A DNA stretch of 14,090 nucleotides from positions 1 through 14,090 of the forward strand of contig DATHTK010000029.1 in the NCBI GenBank assembly GCA_035463295.1. Direction: 5' to 3'. Numbering within the stretch: position 1 is the stretch's first letter; each line of letters begins with the position of its first letter. Below the pieces are notes generated by a model. The model ran no database searches and was not told the origin of the DNA. It saw nothing but the letters and a program-made list of their open reading frames with translations. The position numbers were made by a program, and so were the translations under genes. This DNA is from DATHTK01 sp035463295 (lineage in GTDB: Bacteria > Actinomycetota > Rubrobacteria > Rubrobacterales > Rubrobacteraceae). Below, piece after piece: positions 1 to 11,789 of this stretch.

Positions 1-36
1 GCCCTGCTAGGCTAGATAAGGTCGGGCGAAGAGACA

Positions 37-282
37 ATGGGTAAAAAGCGTGGCTCCGGAGCCGGGGCCAAGAAGGCACAACAGCACAAGCAAGGCTTCG
101 CGGCCGGACCGCGGAGGTTCGTCCGGGACGTGCAGGGCGAGCTCAAGCGGGTCAACTGGCCCAACGCCGAGCAGCTGCGCCAGAGCACGGCCGTCGTGCT
201 CATCATCGTGCTCGCGCTGACCGCCTACGTCTACGTCTGGGACCTCTTGTTCCAGCAGCTCGCGCGTTTGATCTTCCTGTAG
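37..282 (+). CDS. secE: SecE, preprotein translocase subunit
   Basis: Small essential membrane subunit of the SecYEG protein-conducting channel; it clamps SecY in the cytoplasmic membrane. The 81-residue product has a basic N-terminal tail (about 1-30, rich in Lys, Arg, Gly). The family's amphipathic-helix signature ELKRVNWP is at residues 35-42. One hydrophobic transmembrane helix follows at about 52-72, starting after the conserved Ser-Thr-x-Val-Val. This is the usual single-span form, not the three-span E. coli form. The ATG at 37 has only a weak purine-rich stretch (GAAGAGA) upstream. The gene ends with tandem stops TAG TAA at 280-285. nusG starts 17 nt downstream, the usual bacterial pairing. 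Promoter and any upstream genes (rpmG and tRNA-Trp are often found there) lie outside the window. Confidence 0.96.
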   Translation: MGKKRGSGAGAKKAQQHKQGFAAGPRRFVRDVQGELKRVNWPNAEQLRQSTAVVLIIVLALTAYVYVWDLLFQQLARLIFL

Positions 283-299
283 TAACTAGGAGTTTCGTC

Positions 300-833
300 T
301 TGAAGAAGTGGTACGTGGTCAATACATACTCCGGGCATGAGAACAAGGTCCGGACGACGATGGAGCGTCGGATCGACTCCCTCGGCCTGGGCAGGTACTT
401 CGGGGACATCAGCATCCCGACCGAGAGCGTCATCGAGATCAAGAACGGCAAGAAGGTGCCGACCGTCCAGCGCCAGTTTCCGGGGTACATCCTGGTGAAC
501 ATGGACCTGAACGACGATACCTGGAGGCTCGTGCGCCAGACGCCGGGGGTAACCCAGATCGTCGGCGCCGGAGACACCCCGACGCCCCTTAGCCGGTCCG
601 AGGTCGAGAGGCTGCTGCACCCGGGCGAGGCCGCCGAGCAGCGCGAGAAGGTCAAGACCACGGTGGACTACCAGATCGGTGAGACCGTCAAGGTTATCGG
701 GGGGCCGCTCTCGGACTTTACCGGCTCGATCTCGGACATCAACGTGGACCAGTCGAGGCTGAAGGTCCTCGTCTCTATCTTCGGGCGCGAGACGCCCGTG
801 GAGCTCTCCTTCAACCAGGTAGCCAAGCTCTAA
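300..833 (+). CDS. nusG: Transcription termination/antitermination factor NusG
   Basis: Universal elongation factor that binds the RNA polymerase clamp through its N-terminal domain and contacts Rho or ribosomal protein S10 through its C-terminal KOW domain. The 177-residue product opens with KKWYVVNTYSGHENKV, the standard start of the NGN domain (about 1-110). The conserved FPGYILVNM segment follows at about 60-68, with TPGV near residue 82. The KOW domain covers about 124-175 (GETVKVIGGPLSDFTGSI). Length is normal and there is no inserted domain. The start codon is TTG at 300, chosen because TAGGAG at 287-292 lies 7 nt upstream and the protein then begins exactly at the family N terminus. 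It lies 17 nt after secE and 18 nt before rplK, so it is probably cotranscribed with both. Confidence 0.97.
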   Translation: MKKWYVVNTYSGHENKVRTTMERRIDSLGLGRYFGDISIPTESVIEIKNGKKVPTVQRQFPGYILVNMDLNDDTWRLVRQTPGVTQIVGAGDTPTPLSRSEVERLLHPGEAAEQREKVKTTVDYQIGETVKVIGGPLSDFTGSISDINVDQSRLKVLVSIFGRETPVELSFNQVAKL

Positions 834-851
834 GAGAACGGAAGGTGTTTT

Positions 852-1289
852 ATGGGTAGAGGACGCGGGCGCCGCGTAGCGCGCAAATTGAAGTTGCAGA
901 TCACCGGTGGGCAGGCGAACCCGGCGCCGCCGGTCGGCCCGGCTCTGGGTCAGGCGCAGGTGAACATCGGGGAGTTCGTGCGGCAGTTCAACGACGCCAC
1001 GCGCGACCAGATGGGCCAGGTGGTCCCGGTGGAGATCACGGTCTACGAGGACCGCTCGTTTACCTTTATCACCAAGACGCCCCCGGCGGCGTTCCTGCTC
1101 AAGCAGGCCGCCGGCCTCGAGAAGGGCAGCGGCGAGCCGAACCGCGCGAAGGTCGGCGCCGTCAGCCGCTCGCAGGTCGAGGAGATAGCGAGGACGAAGA
1201 TGCCGGACCTGAACGCCGCCGACTTGGAGGGGGCGGCGAGGATCGTCGAAGGTACGGCTCGGAGCATGGGGATTACGGTCAATGGGTAA
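852..1289 (+). CDS. rplK: 50S ribosomal protein L11
   Basis: L11 binds the GTPase-associated centre of 23S rRNA at the base of the L7/L12 stalk, and is the target region of thiostrepton-type antibiotics and of RelA activation. The 145-residue product has the N-terminal domain with the proline-rich loop PAPPVGPALGQ at 24-34. The C-terminal rRNA-binding domain ends in the usual GTARSMGITV. Compared with common L11 sequences the extreme N terminus is unusually Arg/Gly-rich (MGRGRGRRVARK) and a few residues longer. ATG at 852 is supported by GGAAGG at 840-845. The stop codon lies inside the next gene: TAA at 1287-1289 overlaps rplA, which starts at 1282. This suggests translational coupling of L11 and L1. 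Confidence 0.97.
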   Translation: MGRGRGRRVARKLKLQITGGQANPAPPVGPALGQAQVNIGEFVRQFNDATRDQMGQVVPVEITVYEDRSFTFITKTPPAAFLLKQAAGLEKGSGEPNRAKVGAVSRSQVEEIARTKMPDLNAADLEGAARIVEGTARSMGITVNG

Positions 1290-1971
1290 GCGGCTTCTGG
1301 AGCAGAAGAACAGGATAGACACGACGCGGCTCTACCACCCGCGCGAGGCGCTGGAGCTCCTCAAGGGGCTCGAGGGGGCGAACTTCGACGAGAGCGTCGA
1401 GGCCCACGTCCACCTGAACGTCGACCCGCGGCGCGCGGACCAGATGGTGCGCGGGACGCTGATGCTGCCGAACGGCACCGGCAAGACGCGCAGGGTCGCG
1501 GTCTTCGCCGTCGGGGAGAAGGCGCGGGAGGCCGAGGAGTCCGGCGCGGACTTCGTCGGCTCCGACGACCTCGCCGCGCGCGTGAGGGACGAGGGCTTTA
1601 TGGACTTCGACGTCGCGGTCGCCACGCCGGACCAGATGAGCATCGTGGGGAGGCTCGGCCAGATCCTGGGCCCGCGCGGCCTCATGCCGAACCCGAAGAG
1701 CGGTACCGTCACGATGGACGTCGGCCGCGCCGTCGTGGACATCAAGCGCGGCAAGATCGAGTACCGCGTCGACCGCTACGGGATCATCCACGGCGTGATC
1801 GGCAAGAAGTCCTTCGACGTCGACAGCCTGGTCGAGAACTACTTCACCCTGCGCGACGAGCTTCAGCGCGCCCGTCCCGCGCCGGTGAAGGGCCGGTACT
1901 TCAAGTCCGTCACTCTGACCACCACGATGGGCCCCTCGGTGAAGGTTGACCCCGCTGTAGAGAAGGATTAA
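1282..1971 (+). CDS. rplA: 50S ribosomal protein L1
   Basis: L1 forms the mobile L1 stalk that contacts deacylated tRNA at the E site; in many bacteria it also represses translation of the L11-L1 mRNA. The 229-residue product is full length. It contains LPNGTGKTRRVAVFA (about 54-68) and the family signature LGPRGLMPNPKSGTVT (about 129-144), followed by the second half of the split domain I. ATG at 1282 lies within the last codons of rplK, giving an 8-nt overlap. No strong separate Shine-Dalgarno is seen, so ribosomes finishing rplK probably reinitiate here. The last codons appear to contain a promoter for rplJ (TTGACC at 1946). Whether L1 autoregulates this message cannot be judged without the upstream leader. 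Confidence 0.97.
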   Translation: MGKRLLEQKNRIDTTRLYHPREALELLKGLEGANFDESVEAHVHLNVDPRRADQMVRGTLMLPNGTGKTRRVAVFAVGEKAREAEESGADFVGSDDLAARVRDEGFMDFDVAVATPDQMSIVGRLGQILGPRGLMPNPKSGTVTMDVGRAVVDIKRGKIEYRVDRYGIIHGVIGKKSFDVDSLVENYFTLRDELQRARPAPVKGRYFKSVTLTTTMGPSVKVDPAVEKD

Positions 1972-1974
1972 CAT
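1946..1974 (+). promoter_or_regulatory. Candidate sigma-A promoter for rplJL
   Basis: TTGACC at 1946-1951 and TAACAT at 1969-1974 are separated by 17 nt, giving a plausible housekeeping promoter that overlaps the 3' end of rplA. Transcription would start near 1981. A separate promoter for rplJ-rplL would resemble the arrangement known in E. coli. The -10 box matches only four of six consensus positions, and the -35 is partly fixed by coding for Val-Asp-Pro, so this remains a candidate. Confidence 0.45.
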
Positions 1975-1987
1975 CACGCGCGCACTT

Positions 1988-2007
1988 TAGAAGAACTCTA
2001 GAAGAAC
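1988..2007 (+). repeat. 11-bp-period direct repeat in the rplJ leader
   Basis: TAGAAGAAC occurs at 1988-1996 and again at 1999-2007, an 11-bp period close to one helical turn. It lies just downstream of the predicted rplJ transcription start. This could be a protein site on DNA, an RNA feature, or chance in a purine-rich leader. Confidence 0.5.
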
Positions 2008-2039
2008 AACGGACCAGAGACAGCCGGGACGAGAGTTTA

Positions 2040-2126
2040 ATGGCCCCAGGCCCCCGGCCGAGGTCGCGGAAGCCACTCAAGGGTCAAGACCCCGGGTGCC
2101 TCTGCGGCCCCGGGGTCTTGACGTAG
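2040..2126 (+). other. Possible 28-codon leader ORF before rplJ
   Basis: ATG at 2040 opens a 28-codon frame rich in Pro, Gly and Arg that ends with TAG at 2124-2126, one nucleotide before the rplJ Shine-Dalgarno (2128-2134). Its only upstream help is a weak GAGAG at 2031-2035. The frame runs through both arms of the apical hairpin of the rplJ leader, so a ribosome translating it would unfold that structure. No family resemblance is recognised. A chance open frame in GC-rich DNA is quite possible. Confidence 0.2.
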
Positions 2127-2145
2127 CGGAGGAGTTGAGTGGTTT
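2070..2145 (+). promoter_or_regulatory. rplJ leader hairpin enclosing the ribosome-binding site
   Basis: The RNA can form two stacked stems. The apical stem pairs 2083-2096 with 2109-2122 (14 perfect pairs). It extends past a bulged T2097 by 2098-2100 with 2106-2108, around the loop TCTGC. The basal stem pairs 2070-2080 with 2135-2145 (11 pairs, one G-U) and includes the first two bases of the TTG start codon at 2144. The Shine-Dalgarno GGAGGAG (2128-2134) lies in the 12-nt unpaired strand between the stems. There is no T-run after the stems, so it is not an intrinsic terminator. L10 leaders that bind the L10-(L12)4 complex are known in many bacteria, and autogenous control is the natural inference. 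I did not identify the canonical kink-turn. Confidence 0.7.
2128..2134 (+). promoter_or_regulatory. rplJ Shine-Dalgarno that fixes the TTG start
   Basis: GGAGGAG lies 9 nt upstream of TTG at 2144. It directly abuts another in-frame TTG at 2135, which is too close to be used. It lies downstream of the in-frame GTG at 2096, ruling that out as well. Confidence 0.85.
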
Positions 2146-2668
2146 GAACAGGGAAGAGAAGGCGCGGGTGATCGAGGCGCTCGCCGAGAAGCTGAGGAGC
2201 GGATCGGCGGTGCTCGTCGACTACCAGGGGATGGACGTGGCGCGGAGCACCCGGCTGCGCGCCCGCAGCCGCGAGGCAGGCGTGGACTTCGTAGTCGCGA
2301 AGAATACCCTGACGAAGCGGGCGGCGGACGAGGCCGGCATCGAAGGCCTGCAGGAGTTCCTGGTCGGGCCGACGGCCCTGGCCTTCTCCGAGGACCCGGT
2401 GGCGAGCGCGAAGCTTATGGCCGAGTTCGCCGACGGGGTCGAGACCTTCGAGCTGAAGGGCGGGCTCCTCGAGGGCGGCCGCGTCCTGGACGAGGCCGGA
2501 GTCGTCGCCCTGAGCCGCCTGCCGGGGCGCGAGCAGCTCATCGCCCAGGTGGTCGGCGGGATCTCCTCCCCCCTCACGGGCCTCGTGACCGTGCTCAACA
2601 ACACCATCCAGGGCTTGGTGATCGCGCTGAACCAGATCGCCGAGCAGAAGAACGCGCAGCAGTCGTAG
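2144..2668 (+). CDS. rplJ: 50S ribosomal protein L10
   Basis: L10 anchors the L7/L12 dimers to 23S rRNA at the base of the stalk that recruits EF-Tu and EF-G. From the TTG at 2144 the product is 174 residues, the usual length. It begins NREEKARVIEALAEKL, matching the family N terminus. The core motif VDYQGMDVARSTRLR and VVAKNTLTKRAADEAG form the rRNA-binding half. The C-terminal part (LVTVLNNTIQGLVIALNQIAEQ) is the long helix that carries L7/L12 dimers. The in-frame GTG at 2096 would add 16 residues encoded by the leader hairpin and has no Shine-Dalgarno, so it is rejected. rplL follows 29 nt later. The leader structure suggests autogenous translational control by L10 or its complex with L7/L12. 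Confidence 0.96.
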   Translation: MNREEKARVIEALAEKLRSGSAVLVDYQGMDVARSTRLRARSREAGVDFVVAKNTLTKRAADEAGIEGLQEFLVGPTALAFSEDPVASAKLMAEFADGVETFELKGGLLEGGRVLDEAGVVALSRLPGREQLIAQVVGGISSPLTGLVTVLNNTIQGLVIALNQIAEQKNAQQS

Positions 2669-2697
2669 GTCGGTAAATAGAGTCAGGAGGACATACC

Positions 2698-3084
2698 ATG
2701 GCGGTAAGTAAAGAAGAGCTGATGGAGACGATCGAGAACATGACGGTTCTCGAGCTATCGGAGCTGGTGTCGGCGCTCGAGGAGCGCTTCGGCGTGTCGG
2801 CGACGGCGGTGGCCGCAGCCCCGGCGGCGGGCGCGGCGGCCGGCGACGGCGCGGCGGCAGCCGAGGAGGAGCAGACCGAGTTCGACGTCGTGCTTCAGGG
2901 GGCCGGCGAGAAGAAGATCCAGGTCATCAAGGTCGTGCGCGCCGCGACCGGCCTCGGCCTGAAGGAGGCGAAGGCCCTCGTCGACGAGGCCCCGAACCCC
3001 GTCAAGGAGGCCCTCTCGAAGGAGGACGCCGAGAGCCTGAAGGCCCAGCTCGAGGAGGCAGGAGCGGCCGTAGAGCTGAAGTAG
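2698..3084 (+). CDS. rplL: 50S ribosomal protein L7/L12
   Basis: The multicopy stalk protein that contacts translational GTPases and stimulates their recruitment and GTP hydrolysis. The product is 128 residues. The N-terminal dimerisation domain is at about 1-35 (EELMETIENMTVLELSELV). The flexible Ala/Gly-rich hinge is at about 37-60. The globular C-terminal domain carries the family core KKIQVIKVVRAATGLGLKEA and EAPNPVKE. ATG at 2698 is preceded by a strong AGGAGG at 2685-2690 with 7-nt spacing, which suits a protein needed in several copies per ribosome. An intrinsic terminator/attenuator begins about 46 nt after its stop, so part of the transcription probably ends here and is not carried into rpoB. 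Confidence 0.98.
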   Translation: MAVSKEELMETIENMTVLELSELVSALEERFGVSATAVAAAPAAGAAAGDGAAAAEEEQTEFDVVLQGAGEKKIQVIKVVRAATGLGLKEAKALVDEAPNPVKEALSKEDAESLKAQLEEAGAAVELK

Positions 3085-3130
3085 CGACCTCGGCTCTGGA
3101 CTCGCAGCAGTCAACTCGAGTCGGAAAGGA

Positions 3131-3160
3131 CGGCGCTCCCTCCCGGGGGCGCCGCTTTTT
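3131..3160 (+). terminator. Intrinsic terminator or attenuator between rplL and rpoB
   Basis: The stem pairs 3131-3140 (CGGCGCTCCC) with 3145-3154 (GGGGGCGCCG), ten pairs with one G-U, around the loop TCCC. It is followed by C and then five T (3156-3160), the classic Rho-independent pattern. In E. coli a partial attenuator lies in the same gap and lowers rpoBC relative to rplJL; the same role is inferred here. Confidence 0.88.
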
Positions 3161-3235
3161 GCGCCACGAGAGCCTACTCTTGTGCCCTGGTGATTGACGA
3201 ACACGGCTGCCAGGGGACCGAAAGCTGAGCGCCGA

Positions 3236-3264
3236 TTGCCAGCTGCTACAAAAGCTGCTACACT
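3236..3264 (+). promoter_or_regulatory. Candidate rpoB promoter P1 (extended -10)
   Basis: TTGCCA at 3236-3241 and TACACT at 3259-3264 are separated by 17 nt. TGC directly before the -10 makes an extended -10 element. The 10-bp direct repeat AGCTGCTACA (3241-3250 and 3253-3262) covers the spacer, and its second copy overlaps the -10. The position, after the rplL terminator and about 130 nt before rpoB, is sensible. Confidence 0.55.
3241..3262 (+). repeat. 10-bp direct repeat within rpoB P1
   Basis: AGCTGCTACA occurs at 3241-3250 and 3253-3262, with a 12-bp period. Because the second copy contains most of the -10 hexamer of P1, the repeat could be a regulator site, or could simply offer an alternative upstream -10. 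Confidence 0.5.
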
Positions 3265-3271
3265 CTCGACC

Positions 3272-3288
3272 GCCGGTCCCCGACCGGC
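3272..3288 (+). repeat. Inverted repeat just downstream of rpoB P1
   Basis: GCCGGTC (3272-3278) and GACCGGC (3282-3288) are perfect inverted copies around CCC. In transcripts from P1 this would be a 7-bp hairpin very near the 5' end. In DNA it is a possible operator. No T-run follows, so it is not a terminator. Confidence 0.6.
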
Positions 3289-3310
3289 CAGAATATTGTA
3301 TTCGAGTTGC

Positions 3311-3339
3311 TTGACTTATCCGGATACCGTCGGTAAGAT
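3311..3339 (+). promoter_or_regulatory. Candidate rpoB promoter P2
   Basis: TTGACT at 3311-3316 and TAAGAT at 3334-3339 have a 17-nt spacer and sit in locally AT-rich DNA, which stands out from the surrounding GC-rich sequence. A start near 3346 would give a leader of about 47 nt before rpoB. The spacer holds a perfect 10-bp palindrome, TATCCGGATA (3317-3326), adjoining the -35. Confidence 0.65.
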
Positions 3340-3378
3340 ATACGTTTGCGTGTTCGGCCATTTCTCAACGATCCTTGT

Positions 3379-3385
3379 GGAGGAG
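3379..3385 (+). promoter_or_regulatory. rpoB Shine-Dalgarno that fixes the start
   Basis: GGAGGAG lies 7 nt before TTG at 3393 and 10 nt before GTG at 3396. It lies downstream of the in-frame TTG at 3375, so that longer start is excluded. Confidence 0.85.
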
Positions 3386-3392
3386 AGTTAAT

Positions 3393-6776
<3,384 letters not shown>

Positions 6777-6779
6777 GCG

Positions 6780-10664
<3,885 letters not shown>

Positions 10665-10673
10665 CCGCCAGCG

Positions 10674-10707
10674 GACAGCTCTCGGCCCCTTGGGGCTGGG
10701 AGCTGTC
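10674..10707 (+). terminator. Strong hairpin after rpoC, probable terminator
   Basis: The arms 10674-10689 and 10692-10707 pair along 15 positions, two of them G-T wobbles, around the loop CTTG. The hairpin starts 10 nt after the rpoC stop. Only GCTTCG follows, so the U-tract is very weak. It may be a U-poor terminator of the type proposed for GC-rich bacteria, or a 3'-end stabiliser with Rho ending transcription beyond it. Confidence 0.6.
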
Positions 10708-10784
10708 GCTTCGCGCGGAAATGGGTACGACCCGACGGCCGGGTGGCGGCTCTCAGGGGAGGACCGAACCCGCGTCGAGAAGCT

Positions 10785-10810
10785 GGAAGCCGCTTGACAT
10801 GGCGGCTTCC
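10785..10810 (+). repeat. Perfect 9-bp inverted repeat centred on the rpsL -35 box
   Basis: GGAAGCCGC (10785-10793) and GCGGCTTCC (10802-10810) are exact inverted copies separated by 8 nt. The -35 hexamer TTGACA (10794-10799) sits in that gap. The layout suits a dimeric regulator that would block sigma-factor access. In rpoC read-through RNA it would instead fold as a hairpin. Confidence 0.75.
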
Positions 10811-10822
10811 TGAGCCTAAAAT
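10794..10822 (+). promoter_or_regulatory. Promoter of the str operon (rpsL-rpsG-fusA-tuf)
   Basis: TTGACA (10794-10799) is a perfect -35, and TAAAAT (10817-10822) matches five of six -10 positions, with the ideal 17-nt spacer. The start would be near 10829, giving a leader of about 100 nt before rpsL. This is the best sigma-A promoter in the window, as expected for highly expressed elongation-factor genes. Confidence 0.82.
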
Positions 10823-10827
10823 AACGC

Positions 10828-10881
10828 GTCGCGGTTACGAACTGTTGCTTTCGGGTAACTAGTCTCCAGCCGCGGCGCGAC
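10828..10881 (+). promoter_or_regulatory. Possible folded leader of the str mRNA
   Basis: GTCGCG (10828-10833) can pair with CGCGAC (10876-10881), and the adjoining GTTAC (10834-10838) with GTAAC (10855-10859), making a nested fold at the very 5' end of the predicted transcript. The stems are short and the pairing is interrupted by a 16-nt unpaired stretch. A regulatory role is only a suggestion. Confidence 0.3.
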
Positions 10882-10928
10882 TTTGTGTAGTAGACCCCTT
10901 TCCCACGGATAGAGAGAGAGGCGCGGCC

Positions 10929-11297
10929 ATGCCGACGACGAACCAACTCGTGCGCAGCGAGCGAAAGTCGAAGAAGGAGAAGACGGCGACGCCGGCGCTG
11001 CAGGGCTCCCCGCAGCGGCGCGGCGTGTGCACGCGCGTGTCGACGACGACGCCGAAGAAGCCGAACTCCGCGCTGCGCAAGATCGCGAGGGTCAAGTTGG
11101 TGAACGGCCACGAGGTTACGGCCTACGTGCCGGGTGAGGGGCACAACCTTCAGGAGCACTCCGTCGTGCTGGTGCGCGGCGGCCGCGTGAAGGACCTGCC
11201 GGGCGTGCGCTACAAGGTCGTGCGCGGGGCGCTCGACACTCTGGGCGTCAATGACCGCAAGCAGGGTCGCTCCAAGTACGGGACCAAGAAGGGGTAG
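10929..11297 (+). CDS. rpsL: 30S ribosomal protein S12
   Basis: S12 lies at the decoding centre and influences accuracy and streptomycin response. The 122-residue product is full length and nearly canonical: CTRVSTTTPKKPNSALRK with Lys43 and Lys44, and GGRVKDLPGVRY with Lys88 and Asp89. These positions are where streptomycin-resistance changes usually occur, and here they carry the common wild-type residues. Asp89 is the residue that RimO methylthiolates in E. coli. ATG at 10929 has a modest AGAGG 7 nt upstream, within a GA-repeat stretch. It is first in the str operon, about 100 nt after the predicted transcription start. rpsG follows after 10 nt. Confidence 0.98.
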   Translation: MPTTNQLVRSERKSKKEKTATPALQGSPQRRGVCTRVSTTTPKKPNSALRKIARVKLVNGHEVTAYVPGEGHNLQEHSVVLVRGGRVKDLPGVRYKVVRGALDTLGVNDRKQGRSKYGTKKG

Positions 11298-11307
11298 GAG
11301 GGTCTAG

Positions 11308-11778
11308 ATGCCGAGGCGAGCAGCACCGCCAAAGAAGAAGATAGCGGCCGACCCCGTCTACGGGAGCGTGCTGGTCCAGCAGCTGATCAACAAGATCATG
11401 CTCGACGGTAAGAAGAGCACGGCCGAAAAGATAGTCTATGACGCCCTCTCTTTCGTCGAGGAGCGGACCGGCGCGAACCCGGTGACCGTGCTTAATAACG
11501 CCCTGGATAACGTCCGCCCGCGCATCGAGGTCAAGAGCCGACGCGTCGGCGGCGCGACCTACCAGGTCCCGGTCGAGGTGAATCCGCGTCGGGCGAATAC
11601 CCTCGCCCTGCGCTGGATGGTCGGCTACGCTCGCGCCCGCCGCGAGAAGACGATGGGCCGCCGCCTCGCCGGCGAGGTTCTGGACGCCAAGGACAACATC
11701 GGCTCCAGCGTGAAGCGTAAGGAAGATACCCACCGGATGGCAGAGGCCAATCGGGCGTTCGCACACTACAGGTGGTGA
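11308..11778 (+). CDS. rpsG: 30S ribosomal protein S7
   Basis: S7 is the primary assembly protein of the 30S head and lines the E-site and mRNA exit. The product is 156 residues, the standard length. It has the basic N terminus PRRAAPPKKK, the helix LVQQLINKIMLDGKKS, the rRNA-binding segment VGGATYQVPVEV and the C-terminal AEANRAFAHYRW. ATG at 11308 is preceded by AGGAGGG at 11296-11302, which overlaps the rpsL stop. In E. coli S7 represses the str operon by binding the rpsL-rpsG gap. Here that gap is only 10 nt, so this control cannot work in the same way. Confidence 0.98.
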   Translation: MPRRAAPPKKKIAADPVYGSVLVQQLINKIMLDGKKSTAEKIVYDALSFVEERTGANPVTVLNNALDNVRPRIEVKSRRVGGATYQVPVEVNPRRANTLALRWMVGYARARREKTMGRRLAGEVLDAKDNIGSSVKRKEDTHRMAEANRAFAHYRW

Positions 11779-11789
11779 CGAGGTAGAAG

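Noticed and set aside
1..36. TAGATA near 13-18 as a -10 box or tRNA end upstream of secE
   Set aside because: The -35 region is outside the window and no tRNA acceptor or T-arm sequence is visible.
2096..2143. GTG at 2096 as the rplJ start
   Set aside because: It lies inside the apical hairpin, lacks a Shine-Dalgarno, and adds 16 residues not found in the L10 family; GGAGGAG points to TTG 2144.
3185..3222. TTGACG at 3194 inside a CCCTGG/CCAGGG inverted repeat as another rpoB promoter
   Set aside because: No acceptable -10 hexamer exists 16-18 nt downstream (ACCGAA); the repeat is only 6 bp.
3375..3392. TTG at 3375 as the rpoB start
   Set aside because: It lies upstream of the Shine-Dalgarno GGAGGAG (3379-3385), which would then be coding; TTG 3393 has correct spacing.
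11298..11307. S7 autoregulatory site between rpsL and rpsG
   Set aside because: The gap is only 10 nt and holds just the Shine-Dalgarno.
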